Part shown: in pieces, positions 16,545 through 25,161 of the stretch
Position numbering within the stretch: position 1 is the stretch's first letter
Layout of the letters: every line of letters begins with the position of its first letter
Assembly: GCF_021025955.1 (NCBI RefSeq)
Contig: NZ_JAJNCL010000023.1
Location: forward strand, 1 to 40,790
Length of the DNA stretch: 40,790 nucleotides
Direction: 5' to 3'
From: Rhodococcus qingshengii
GTDB lineage: Bacteria > Actinomycetota > Actinomycetes > Mycobacteriales > Mycobacteriaceae
Notes under the pieces: model-generated
What the model was told of the DNA's origin: nothing
The model's database searches: none
What the model saw: the letters and a program-made list of their open reading frames with translations, nothing else
Program-made: the position numbers and the translations under genes

Positions 16545-17968
16545 GCGACGATCTGGTAACCGAATATGCCGGTGACGGAACTTGGTCCGAGGAATCGGAG
16601 TGGGATTACGCCGATCTCGAAGCGGACGGCGAAGGCGAAGCGCACATTGCCGTCCCGACATTGGCTGTTGTCGGTCGACCGAACGTCGGCAAGTCGACGC
16701 TTGTCAACCGCATCATCGGCCGTCGTGAAGCGGTAGTCGAGGACATCCCCGGCGTTACCCGTGACCGCGTCTCGTACGAGGCGAACTGGGCCGGACGACG
16801 CTTCCTCGTCCAGGACACCGGCGGATGGGAGCCCGACGCAAAGGGTCTTCAGCAGGCCGTTGCCCGCCAGGCCGAGTTGGCCATGGGAACGGCTGACGCC
16901 ATTCTGCTGGTCGTCGACGCCGTTGTCGGCGCTACGGCGACGGACGAAGCTGTGGCTCGTGTGCTTCGCCGCTCGAAGACTCCGGTCATCCTCGTTGCCA
17001 ATAAGGTGGACGACGGACGCACCGAGTCCGAGGTTGCAGCGCTGTGGTCCTTGGGCCTCGGTCAGCCGTACTCCGTGAGTGCGACGCACGGCCGCGGTAC
17101 CGGCGACCTGCTCGACGAGGTTCTCGAGAAGCTGCCGGAAACCCCGCGTGAAGGTATCCCCGGCGGCGGTCCGCGTCGTGTTGCTCTCGTCGGAAAGCCG
17201 AATGTCGGAAAGTCCAGCTTGCTCAACAAGCTGTCCGGTGACGAGCGGTCCGTCGTGCACAATGTTGCCGGCACCACCGTCGACCCCGTCGACTCCATTG
17301 TCGAACTCGGCGGGCGCCCTTGGCGTTTCGTCGACACGGCTGGTCTGCGCAAGCGCGTCAGCCATGCCAGCGGCGCGGAGTTCTATGCGTCGCTGCGTAC
17401 GAAGAGTGCAATCGAGGCCGCTGAGGTCGCGATCCTGCTCATCGACGCGCACGAGCCGATCACCGAGCAGGACTTGCGTGTTCTGAGCATGGTTGCCGAC
17501 ACGGGTCGTGCATTGGTGATCGCATTCAACAAGTGGGACCTCGTGGACGAGGACCGTCGACTCATGCTGGACAAGGAAGTCGACCGCGATCTGGTCCGCG
17601 TTCCGTGGGCTCAGCGAGTCAACATCTCCGCCCACACCGGTCGCGCCGTGGCGAAGCTCGTGCCGGCTCTCGACACGGCTCTGGAGTCCTGGGACAAGCG
17701 CATCCCCACGGGTCGCCTGAACACCTGGCTCAAGGAAGTTGTGGCAGCAACACCGCCGCCGATGCGTGGTGGTCGCCTGCCTCGCATCATGTTCGCGACG
17801 CAGGCAAGCACGCGCCCGCCGACATTCGTTCTCTTCACCACGGGCTTTCTCGAGGCCGGCTACCGCCGCTTCATCGAGCGGCGTCTGCGTGAAGAGTTCA
17901 ACTTCGACGGCAGCCCGATCCGCGTATCCGTACGAGTGCGCGAGAAGCGCGACCGTAAGGGCCGCTGA
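16541..17968 (+). CDS. der: Ribosome-assembly GTPase Der (EngA)
   Basis: This 475-residue double GTPase acts in 50S assembly. An acidic N-terminal tail precedes the first G domain (G1 GRPNVGKST, residues 45-53; DTGG; NKVD). The second G domain follows (G1 GKPNVGKSS near 220; DTAG; NKWD). The C-terminal KH-like domain ends in a basic tail. Both G1-G4 sets look complete. It starts at GTG 16541 overlapping cmk. It is the last gene of the conserved core block before the tRNA. Confidence 0.96.
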   Translation: MSDDLVTEYAGDGTWSEESEWDYADLEADGEGEAHIAVPTLAVVGRPNVGKSTLVNRIIGRREAVVEDIPGVTRDRVSYEANWAGRRFLVQDTGGWEPDAKGLQQAVARQAELAMGTADAILLVVDAVVGATATDEAVARVLRRSKTPVILVANKVDDGRTESEVAALWSLGLGQPYSVSATHGRGTGDLLDEVLEKLPETPREGIPGGGPRRVALVGKPNVGKSSLLNKLSGDERSVVHNVAGTTVDPVDSIVELGGRPWRFVDTAGLRKRVSHASGAEFYASLRTKSAIEAAEVAILLIDAHEPITEQDLRVLSMVADTGRALVIAFNKWDLVDEDRRLMLDKEVDRDLVRVPWAQRVNISAHTGRAVAKLVPALDTALESWDKRIPTGRLNTWLKEVVAATPPPMRGGRLPRIMFATQASTRPPTFVLFTTGFLEAGYRRFIERRLREEFNFDGSPIRVSVRVREKRDRKGR

Positions 17969-18010
17969 TTCTGCGTCCAATTCAGTATCGAAAAGGCTCT
18001 GACCAGCCGA

Positions 18011-18039
18011 TTGGTACTTCGGCCCGTCCCTGATGTAAT
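18011..18039 (+). promoter_or_regulatory. Predicted tRNA-Pro promoter
   Basis: TTGGTA (18011-18016) and TGTAAT (18034-18039) are separated by 17 bases, and TG plus one base precedes the -10. Transcription would start about 20-25 bases before the mature tRNA. This is the clearest housekeeping-type promoter in the window. Confidence 0.6.
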
Positions 18040-18070
18040 CTTTCCAAGCGCCCGAAACAAGGGCGTGGGA

Positions 18071-18144
<74 letters not shown>

Positions 18145-18158
18145 CCGAGGTTAGGTCG

Positions 18159-18196
18159 AAAAGGCAGTTTCTCAGAAATGAGAAACTGCCTTTTTG
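18159..18196 (+). terminator. tRNA-Pro intrinsic terminator
   Basis: A perfect 14-bp stem (18161-18174 with 18179-18192) with a GAAA loop is flanked by A and T runs. It ends transcription of the tRNA and may also serve the convergent gene at 18205-18570. Confidence 0.93.
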
Positions 18197-18204
18197 TTTG
18201 CGCC

Positions 18205-18570
18205 TCAGAGGTTCGGCAACGGATCGCGCGGGAAGTCCTGCGGTGAAATGATCTCCGCGTCGGCAGCGTTCACGACTGGAACATATTCTTCGTCGATCTC
18301 GTACGTTATGCCCGCCGCAGTGAAGTGCGGCGTGGACGCAGTATCGACCGGGCCGAGAACGGTCATTCTCGGAAACTGGGTGAGGATCGACCTCGGCACT
18401 TTTCTGGACCGAAAGCTCGTCGAGAACACCGTGATCGCCTTTCGGCTCACCACGACAAACACACTCGGTTTCGCGCTCATCAGAACGTCCGCTGGAAATA
18501 CGTACCGGATCTCGTCATCTGGATCTAAGTAAGACCGAAGGCGCTCGCGAACATCCGCAGAAACCGGCAT
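18205..18570 (-). CDS. Conserved hypothetical protein, possible bacterial PH-like fold
   Basis: This 121-residue protein is convergent to the tRNA. The pattern resembles short bacterial PH-like proteins: a helix with VRERLRSYLDPDDEIRYVFPA, then alternating beta strands (VFVVVSRKAITVFSTSF, VPRSILTQFP). It lacks a signal peptide, membrane helix or catalytic motif. The ATG is at 18570. Codon use looks like that of the core. Function unknown, and the fold is a guess from the strand pattern. Confidence 0.65.
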   Translation of the reverse strand: MPVSADVRERLRSYLDPDDEIRYVFPADVLMSAKPSVFVVVSRKAITVFSTSFRSRKVPRSILTQFPRMTVLGPVDTASTPHFTAAGITYEIDEEYVPVVNAADAEIISPQDFPRDPLPNL

Positions 18571-18689
18571 GGGCGGAAGGCTATCAGCACGAGCACAAGA
18601 GCTTGCAAAGTTCGTGGTGTCGACCGGCCGATAAACCGAGTATTTCTACGGCGCTTATCCACCGTTTGGCGATTTTGCTCCTATTTCCC

Positions 18690-19125
18690 GGCGATGGAGC
18701 GGGCGCTGGACCTTACCAATGTCAAGGCGACATTGATCCTGCTGTCCGGTCATCAGACGCTGGAGGAGATACGGCGGTGGTCGAGTCGATGGCCGGCTTC
18801 AGTCCGGTGCTCGGAGCGGAAGTCCTCGCTGTCATTAGTGGTGATCTCACTGCGTTCGGAACCCCAGATCGGTTGTCGCGCATCGCGGGTCCGGACCGGA
18901 ACCATCTGAGTCGGGTCGGGTGAGCGGAAACCTGTGGCGGCAGAGGCGATACGACCGCCGCCTGTTGTGGGCGCTCTACCTCGCCGCCCAGTTGAGCCTC
19001 CCAAGTTGTCTGCGTATCGCAGACCTCCTAAGCCTGGAAACGATTCCAATAGAAACGTCACACCCAACCCGTCCTTTGCTCTAGCGCGGCGGCGGTTGAA
19101 TGTGTTGTCGGCGATGGTCGTGACA
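18690..19125 (+). pseudogene. Decayed IS110-family transposase, 3' half
   Basis: Pieces of an IS110/IS116/IS902 C-terminal transposase domain occur in successive frames. They are ERALDLTNVKATLILLSGHQ (from 18694), then SMAGFSPVLGAEVLA and GDLTAFGTPDRLSRIAG, then SGNLWRQRRYDRRLLWALYL (from about 18920), then ALARRRLNVLSAM. At least three frame changes separate them. The N-terminal DEDD half is missing. In functional family members these segments are contiguous in this order. The relic abuts the 5'-truncated ATPase pseudogene, so an old insertion may mark that junction. Confidence 0.75.
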
Positions 19126-19181
19126 ACGCGGCGGTCTAACTGCCAGGACCAACTGCCGCATTGGCGGTAGACAACTTCTGA

Positions 19182-20065
19182 CTAGATCATTTACAGACTC
19201 GACTTAACACCGTCCTCAACCTCCGAATTGCTCCGAAACCCGAGTCCGCCGAAATGCGCCACCGCGCCGGCATCGCGTCCATCACCGGCCCACTCCCGGG
19301 GTTCTCGATCGTGACCATCGCCAACCCGAAAGGCGGCGTCGGCAAACCCCACTCGTTGTAGGGCTGAACGCGATCATCGCCGAACACCGCGGCGCCGCAA
19401 CCATGGTCTGCGTCGACGTCGCCGACGTCGGCGGCAGCCTCGCCGACCGCGTCAGCATCCCACCCCGCGGCGGACACGACGTGCTCGCACTGATCGCCGC
19501 CGAGGCAGCCGAGCCCGGCAGCATCCGACCCTCGGCGCTCTCGCAGTACCTCACCCGCCAACCAAGCGGGGACGACATCGTCGCCGGCAACAACGGCGCC
19601 CACGGATCCGGTCTCGGCTACGACGCCGCCCACGCCGCGGCGCAGATCTTGTCCCAGCACCGCGAGATCCTCATCGCCGACACCGGCAACAACCGCCTCG
19701 CCGGCAGCTGGCACTGGGCAACCACCCATGCGGACGTCCTCCTCATACCGGTACCGCTCCGCCGCGACGCCGCCGCAGCCGCGCACCGGATGCTCCTCGA
19801 CCTCGCCGCCACCGTAGGCCCGGCGATGATGGCTCGCACCATCGTTGTCATCACCGACGGGCCCGGAGACGCACCGATGGTCGAAATCCACGCTGTCGAA
19901 GCCTTTCTCGACGCCGGCGTCCAATCGGTCGCCCGGATGCCGTTCGAACCACTCTTCGCCTCCGGCGAGCGCATCGCGCCCTCGAAGCTCCGGCGCAGCA
20001 CCACCGAAGCCCTGACCGTCGTTGCCTCGACCGTCATCGATCTCATCGCCCACACCGCTGACTGA
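19182..20065 (+). pseudogene. ParA/MinD-like ATPase, frameshifted in the P-loop
   Basis: The first segment (frame of 19182, ending TAG near 19359) reads GFSIVTIANPKGGVGKP and stops at once. The second segment, in another frame, continues VGLNAIIAEHRGAATMVCVD and runs 220+ residues to 20065, including ILIADTGNNRLAG and VLLIPVPLRRDA. Adding one A in the AAA run at 19344-19346 restores GVGKTPLVVGLN. So a single-base loss breaks the Walker A motif. The 5' end also lacks a convincing start after the upstream stop. Such ATPases are common in actinobacterial conjugative plasmids. With its neighbours it suggests a plasmid or ICE remnant. Confidence 0.8.
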
Positions 20066-20140
20066 CCCCGTATCAGCCGGCGCCGCACACCGGCGATCCT
20101 CCTGGCACCCATCCGCACCCTCCTCAACGAAAGGCACCAC

Positions 20141-21367
20141 ATGAGCAGCGACACCACCGAAGGAAACCGAGCAACCCGCCGCGCACACCAACACAGCCGA
20201 CACCGCCGCCGCCCCCTCGCCCGCCAAAGCACCATCGCCGTCATCGCTGCCGCAGCAGTTGCCGCCGGAATCACGCTCGCACCACCAGCAATCGCAGCGC
20301 CCGGGCAAGCCGGCATCACCGACGGAGGAGGACAAGCAGGCATCAACGACGGCGGCGGACAGTCCGGAGTGACCACCGAACCCACCCCGCCGCCGGCCAC
20401 AGAACCTCCAACCCCCACCGAGCCCATCTACTGGATCGACCCACCCGCGCAATACCAGAACATCGACTACCAGCCGCTACCCAACTGGGACTACGACACC
20501 AACACCTACACGCCGCCCACCTACGCCGACATCACCCCGAACGACTACACCCAGCTCCATCTCCCCGGCCCCGTCGACGTCGTCGCACCGATCATCGCCC
20601 CCCGCGACACCCTCCGCATCGGAACCTTCCACATCGCACAACCGAACTGGGTCTCCGACGTCGACCTCGAACGGACCAACAACACCACCGCCGTCATCGA
20701 ATCCGGAGTCGCCACCGGCTGGAACTCCCCCGGTGTCCCGGTCGACAAAGCCAGCCGCGACGCCGCCACCCAAGTAGGAGGTGCCGCAGCCGGGGCACTC
20801 GCCGGAGGAATCGGCCTCGCGACGCCGTTCGCCATCGGAGGAGCGCTGATCGGCGGGACCGTCGGCGGAAACATCGGCCTCGGACTGGGCAACGTTTTCG
20901 TCCCCGGAATCGGCTGGGTAGCGGGCGGTCTCGCCGGAACCGCTGTCGGCGTCGGTACGGGCGCACTCCTCGCCGGCGCCCCCGCATTCGTTCTCGGCGG
21001 TCTGGGTGGAGGAATCGCGGGATTCACCGCAGCCGTTGCGTACGGTGCAGGTGAACTCGGCGAACCCGTCGAAATCGAGGTCCCCGACGTCGACCAACCC
21101 GCCGTGACCGCCCAGACCCAGGACACGCTCGCCGATTGGGAGAACTCTGGCCCCATCGGTGAGGCCGTAGCCACCACTGTCCGCGACACGGTCGCGACGG
21201 CCCCTGCGATCGATCAGCAGGCCCGCGACTTCGTCGCAGCCCAGTCCGGAGGCGAGCAGATCATCGAACACGTCGACACCGCACTCACCGACTTCCTCAC
21301 CAACGCCACCCCCGGCCTGGCGTCCTCGCTGATCAGCGACGCAGTCGGAGCGGGTATTCCGGCGTAA
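20141..21367 (+). CDS. Secreted/envelope glycine-zipper protein of a plasmid-like module
   Basis: This 408-residue protein starts at ATG 20141 with AAAGG 8 bases upstream. A basic stretch (HRRRPLARQS) and hydrophobic core (TIAVIAAAAVAAGITLAPPA) form an export signal, with likely cleavage near residue 52. Then come two GQAGI(T/N)DGG repeats and a third partial one, a Pro/Thr-rich spacer and a Tyr/Asn/Pro-rich region. From about 210 to 300 there is a long Gly/Ala hydrophobic stretch with glycine-zipper character, probably membrane-inserting. The C-terminal 100 residues are soluble. It follows the ATPase pseudogene by 75 bases and precedes a single-pass membrane protein. This resembles cell-surface genes of actinobacterial plasmids, but I do not recognise a function. 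Confidence 0.75.
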   Translation: MSSDTTEGNRATRRAHQHSRHRRRPLARQSTIAVIAAAAVAAGITLAPPAIAAPGQAGITDGGGQAGINDGGGQSGVTTEPTPPPATEPPTPTEPIYWIDPPAQYQNIDYQPLPNWDYDTNTYTPPTYADITPNDYTQLHLPGPVDVVAPIIAPRDTLRIGTFHIAQPNWVSDVDLERTNNTTAVIESGVATGWNSPGVPVDKASRDAATQVGGAAAGALAGGIGLATPFAIGGALIGGTVGGNIGLGLGNVFVPGIGWVAGGLAGTAVGVGTGALLAGAPAFVLGGLGGGIAGFTAAVAYGAGELGEPVEIEVPDVDQPAVTAQTQDTLADWENSGPIGEAVATTVRDTVATAPAIDQQARDFVAAQSGGEQIIEHVDTALTDFLTNATPGLASSLISDAVGAGIPA

Positions 21368-21388
21368 CGCTCGCACGGGCAAGCACAT

Positions 21389-21419
21389 TCAGGGCGGGTG
21401 GCAACCCGCCCACCCTGAA
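21389..21419 (+). terminator. Hairpin without T-tract between two module genes
   Basis: An 8-bp GC stem (GGGCGGGT at 21392-21399 with ACCCGCCC at 21404-21411, loop GGCA) is flanked by a further pairing of TTCAGGG-type arms. No T run follows, so it may be a weak terminator or an mRNA-stabilising hairpin. Confidence 0.4.
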
Positions 21420-21472
21420 CTTGTCCACGTGTCACTGGAGAACCAGGCGCGAGCACCGAAAGGACGACAGCG

Positions 21473-22141
21473 ATGACGAACACAAAAAGGCACCCCGCAG
21501 TGATCGAACTGCTCGGTGGCGCGCCCATGCCCGCAAGCGCCGTCACAACCACAACGGTTTCTTCACCCACGCCTCAGAAGCCGCCGAAGCGGCCGCGCAA
21601 GAGAGATTCCCGATCGCCCCGCTTGCGCTACGTTGCTGCCCTGATTGTCGTGGTTGCGCTACTCGGCTGGTTCACCCTGCGTCTCCTCTCCAGCAACGAC
21701 GAGCGCACACAGGAAAGAATCGCCGACGAGACAGACACCTCGGAAACGGCACCTACCCTCGACGTCACCCCGCCCGCTCTCGCCTCCGCACCCACGACTG
21801 AAACCGACGCCACCGCATGCCGCACCGACCCCGGCGACCAAAAAAGCGGCCCCGGAGTCATCGCGGCGTTCGAGCACGCCTACTACGTCACCCGCTCCGG
21901 AACAGCCGTCCGTGCACTCACCACCCCCGACTCCTCCCTGCCGGCGAAGGAGAAGATCCAAGCCGGAATCGACACCGTCCCAACGGGAACCACCCACTGC
22001 GTGCGCATCACACCGATCGCGGCCGGTATCTACTCCGTCGCTCTCACCGAAATGCGACCCGGTCAACCGCCCGCACAGTTCCCCCAGACCATCACCGCCA
22101 AAGAACTCGACGGTCGCTGGTTCGTCGACGTCATCAACTAA
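21473..22141 (+). CDS. Single-pass membrane protein with NTF2-like extracytoplasmic domain
   Basis: This 222-residue protein starts at ATG 21473, with AAAGGA 9 bases upstream. The cytosolic N-terminus is Pro/Lys/Arg-rich (PTPQKPPKRPRKRDSRSPR). One membrane helix follows at about 52-70. A Thr/Ala/Pro-rich linker leads to a ~100-residue domain (PGVIAAFEHAYYVTRSGTAV through ELDGRWFVDVIN) with the helix-then-strands pattern of NTF2-like or DUF8176-type domains. Similar proteins accompany actinobacterial conjugation loci, where NTF2-like (TcpC/VirB8-like) proteins sit in the channel. That link is inference. The sequence is intact. Confidence 0.7.
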   Translation: MTNTKRHPAVIELLGGAPMPASAVTTTTVSSPTPQKPPKRPRKRDSRSPRLRYVAALIVVVALLGWFTLRLLSSNDERTQERIADETDTSETAPTLDVTPPALASAPTTETDATACRTDPGDQKSGPGVIAAFEHAYYVTRSGTAVRALTTPDSSLPAKEKIQAGIDTVPTGTTHCVRITPIAAGIYSVALTEMRPGQPPAQFPQTITAKELDGRWFVDVIN

Positions 22142-22176
22142 ACCGGCATCAGTTCCACACTTGCCAAGGAGATTTC

Positions 22177-22923
22177 GTGAACACGAGAACACTGATCGCG
22201 GGCGACGCATATTCGCCTGTGATCTTGCACGTCCCGCACGCTTCGCGCGTCATTCCATCCGAGATCTGCTCGTCCCTGGCGTCACCGGCGATCAACTCGC
22301 CGCCGAACTCGACGAGATCACCGACGCGCATACCGACGTGATCGCACAGCACGCTGCGCAATCAGTGACACTCCAGCCGTGGACACTGCGTAACGACCTC
22401 TCACGGCTGGTGATCGATCCCGAACGATTCCCCGACGAGCGCGAAGAACTCAACGCCGTCGGCCGCGGCGCGGTGTACACCCGAACCTGCAACGGAGACG
22501 TCCTGCGCAACGCCGACAACACCACACGAGATGCACTGCTCGATAACTACTTCCATCCCTACGCCGCAGTGATGTCCGACCTGGCGACGGACCGCATTGC
22601 CATCCGCGTACGAGGTGAGCCCAGATGGACAGCGTCCCGCGCTGTGTATCGGCACCGACCCGAACCACACGCCGCCTTGGCTTCTCGAGGCCGCCTACGC
22701 CGCGTTCTCCCCACCCGAAGACATCGGAATGGACACCCCATTTTCCGGTACATACGTGCCCCTCGACCGCTACAACACCGATCCCCACGTGTACTCGGTG
22801 ATGATCGAACTGCGCCGCGACCAATACCTCACCGATAAAGGCGAACTCGTCGACATCGCCGCCGAAAACCTCGGCGCGATGCTCGGCCGCCTCGTCGACG
22901 CGGCGGATCGGGGGAGCCGATAG
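22177..22923 (+). pseudogene. N-formylglutamate amidohydrolase family, broken
   Basis: GTG 22177 follows AAGGAG by 5 bases and begins NTRTLIAGDAYSPVILHVPH. Frame is lost near 22260. The continuation RDLLVPGVTGDQLAAELDEI and LRNDLSRLVIDPERFPDE is in a second frame up to about 22600. The end (SPDGQRPALCIGTDPNHTP to LGRLVDAADRG) is back in the first. At the second break the stretch expected to hold the metal-binding DVHS-type motif is absent, so a short deletion accompanies the shift. Intact relatives are metal-dependent hydrolases of N-formylglutamate or related amides. The product here should be inactive. Confidence 0.75.
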
Positions 22924-22962
22924 ACGTGTCAGAAGTACCCCGGCCCCCGCTGCACCCCGCAC

Positions 22963-24048
22963 GTGCGAGCACGACTCGACAGAGCCCGCCGCAGGCTCGA
23001 TGCCGCCCAGACGTTGTTCGACGCGAACCCCGCGGACACCCGTAACCGGCAACGATTGGACACTGCGAAAACAAACCTCGACGCCAGATCCGCCGAATAC
23101 GACGCGACCCCCGGTGGACAAACCGAGTTGCGCAATCAACTCGGCGCAGAGGACGATCCAGCTAAGCGAGAAAAGCTGCAGCATCGCCTCGAAACAGGCA
23201 AAGCGCGACGTCAACAGCAGATCAGATCAGTCTCAGGATTCACCCAAGACGACTCGAAGGGCAATAGCCATGACCGAGAACGAGACACCGACCCTGACAC
23301 AGGAGCAACGCGAAGCATTCTGGCGTCGCAGGGGATGGACGCCGGAACTGCCGGACAACGCACGGGCGACGATCGAACAGGAATGGGACGACCTGGCGAT
23401 CGAGGAAGCCGAAGCCCACGGCTTCTGATCGGCGACCGCGAGGTCGTTCCCACGCAGGTCCACACGCTCGATACCGTTCGGGCCAAGCAGCTCCGACGCA
23501 GAGGAGACAGCACTCCGGACCTGTACGAGTTGGCGCCCTCCGACGCCGACCTCTACCGGCAGCAAATGGAACAGCTCAAAGTCAGCAACCGCTTCGCCTC
23601 ATCCGCACACGTCTACAGCGATGACGAATACGCAAATATGCGGCTGTTCGTGACCGACGACGGCCGTTCCGGCATCGCACTCAACGACGACGAAATCGTC
23701 TCTGCTTTCTCACATCGAGACGGCAAATATCCAAGCGCCGCGAAATCCATGCTCGCCGTTGCCGTCCAGCAAGGCGGACGACGACTGGACTGTTTCGACA
23801 CGGCCCTACCGAGGATCTACTCCGAGGCAGGATTCGTCCCTGTGGCCCGCCTGAAGTGGAACGACGATTACGCACCCGACGACTGGAACTACACCGTCTA
23901 CAGCCGGTACAACGGGGGGCGTCCCGACGTTGTGTTCATGGCCCACGACCCGGCATCCGTGGATTTGCGCTACCAGAACGGGTCCGGACGCTACGTCGAA
24001 TCGTACGACGATGGAATCGATGCGGTCCGTGCCCGAATACGTTGGTGA
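22963..24048 (+). CDS. Coiled-coil protein with GNAT-like C-terminal domain (gene limits doubtful)
   Basis: The open frame encodes 361 residues. Positions 1-95 are charged helical heptads (RARLDRARRRLDAAQTLFDA). A low-complexity linker follows. From about 190 a globular domain reads LFVTDDGRSGIALND, EIVSAFSHRDG, AAKSMLAVAVQQGGRRLDCF and LPRIYSEAGFVPVARLKWND, which resembles a GNAT acetyltransferase fold. GTG 22963 has no ribosome-binding site. GTG 22926, in another frame, follows GGGGGAG, so the true N-terminus may have been shifted. The linker is also the shadow of a protein-like 52-residue frame (23270-23428). It could therefore be one gene or two fused by decay. Confidence 0.45.
   Translation: MRARLDRARRRLDAAQTLFDANPADTRNRQRLDTAKTNLDARSAEYDATPGGQTELRNQLGAEDDPAKREKLQHRLETGKARRQQQIRSVSGFTQDDSKGNSHDRERDTDPDTGATRSILASQGMDAGTAGQRTGDDRTGMGRPGDRGSRSPRLLIGDREVVPTQVHTLDTVRAKQLRRRGDSTPDLYELAPSDADLYRQQMEQLKVSNRFASSAHVYSDDEYANMRLFVTDDGRSGIALNDDEIVSAFSHRDGKYPSAAKSMLAVAVQQGGRRLDCFDTALPRIYSEAGFVPVARLKWNDDYAPDDWNYTVYSRYNGGRPDVVFMAHDPASVDLRYQNGSGRYVESYDDGIDAVRARIRW
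23270..23428 (+). CDS. Possible small acidic protein nested in another frame
   Basis: This 52-residue frame starts at ATG 23270, with GAAGGG about 7 bases upstream. It is strongly protein-like (TLTQEQREAFWRRRGWTPEL, then ARATIEQEWDDLAIEEAEAH), helical and acidic. It overlaps the linker of the frame 22963-24048 completely. If real, the longer frame across it is fortuitous and the GNAT-like domain once had its own start near 23430. I do not recognise a family. Confidence 0.4.
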   Translation: MTENETPTLTQEQREAFWRRRGWTPELPDNARATIEQEWDDLAIEEAEAHGF

Positions 24049-24363
24049 CAGCCGAAATTGCCGAATACTTCGGATCGGTTCCGCTCGGGGCGAGTCGTGT
24101 GCGGAGAAAAGTATGGATGTCGTCGCGGTGCGTTGCGGTGAACAGGCGGGCAGTTCTCCCGTTGATGATGAATGCAGCTCGGTGACGACTCCATGGCCGG
24201 TCACGTTGTGAATCACAGCGGAAGTCCGTCGGGCCCATCGAAAAATCTAGTCGAACGCCCTGGCCCTTCCTCGTGCACAAGGGCGACCCGCGGGGCGTAG
24301 AGCCTCGGGCGCTAGCGCGGACCTGTGTCAGTTCGATCTATTTGTTACTGCCGCGCGTGAGGG
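24049..24363. other. Gene-free stretch, 315 bp
   Basis: Short frames exist on both strands but none has a ribosome-binding site with protein-like composition. I see no terminator, repeat or RNA. It separates the plasmid-like module from the oppositely oriented HNH gene. Confidence 0.4.
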
Positions 24364-25161
24364 TCATGGGCGAAAGCCGGTGCCCAGCTTCAGCTGACGC
24401 GGAAGAATCGTCGAGAGGGGATGTGGAACGTCGAGGTCGTACCGTACTGCCAACGCGCCGAGGGCGTCGCCGATGTGATCGCGCACCTCCTCCAGGTGAA
24501 ACTCCGCGCGTTTTATTCCGCACTTGGGTTGTGTGGTCGTTCTATCGACCTTCACTGAACGTAGAAAGGTGTTTACTTGCTTCTGCACGGAGAGAATGTG
24601 TTTCGTAATCTGCCTGTCAACCTCGACCAACTTCGCCAGGTCAGCGAGTTCCTTCTTAATATTGAGGAAAGATCGAACGATTTCCCACCAGTCTTCCCTG
24701 AACAACTCTTGTTGGGTCAGTGCGTCGCGAGTGTTGAGGAAGTCGAGAACTTGCTGGGCCACCTGTGTATCTCGTTCGAGGCGGATAACGTAAGGCATGA
24801 ACGGGCGATTGTTTTCCAAGATCATTCTCACCGTCTTTTCGTGGATTTCTCGCCACTCTTGGAGCATTGAGACGGTGAAACTAGCGCCGTTGTTCTTGTC
24901 AATATGGTCGTGGCAGTGTCCGCACAGTAGTAGCCCATTCTCGGCGGCTGCCCGCTGACCTGGTGTCATGGACGCGTCGTACCGCGCAGAACCGTCCTTG
25001 TTTCCAGCGATGTGCGCTATTTGCCCTAATCGCATGTAGCCGTCAGCGACTTCGAGATCGGGCCCGGCAAGAAGGCGTTGGCAGTCGGGGTTTGAGCACA
25101 TGTGTCCTGCTCGTGCAGCAATCAGTCTTTTTGTAGCCATAGAGAAGTCGCCATGTGCCAT
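24364..25161 (-). CDS. HNH endonuclease with helical C-terminal region
   Basis: This 265-residue protein starts at ATG 25161; an ATG at 25140, giving ATKRLIAARAGHMCSNPDC, is an alternative. The HNH/zinc finger spans residues ~20-100: CSNPDC, the IAHI histidine, NGLLLCGHCHDHID, then the typical LQEWREIHE helix. The rest (~110-265) is charged helical sequence with a coiled-coil feel (FLNIKKELADLAKLVEVDRQ). HNH nucleases of this architecture occur as single defence genes or next to restriction genes, which fits the neighbours. No partner gene is adjacent. Three 10-mer repeats lie 65-100 bases upstream. Intact. Confidence 0.82.
   Translation of the reverse strand: MAHGDFSMATKRLIAARAGHMCSNPDCQRLLAGPDLEVADGYMRLGQIAHIAGNKDGSARYDASMTPGQRAAAENGLLLCGHCHDHIDKNNGASFTVSMLQEWREIHEKTVRMILENNRPFMPYVIRLERDTQVAQQVLDFLNTRDALTQQELFREDWWEIVRSFLNIKKELADLAKLVEVDRQITKHILSVQKQVNTFLRSVKVDRTTTQPKCGIKRAEFHLEEVRDHIGDALGALAVRYDLDVPHPLSTILPRQLKLGTGFRP

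Noticed and set aside
19187..20452. Long Gly/Asp-rich minus-strand frame opposite the ATPase pseudogene and secreted protein
   Set aside because: Low-complexity Gly/Asp/Val translation typical of the reverse of Ala/Pro/Arg-rich coding DNA.
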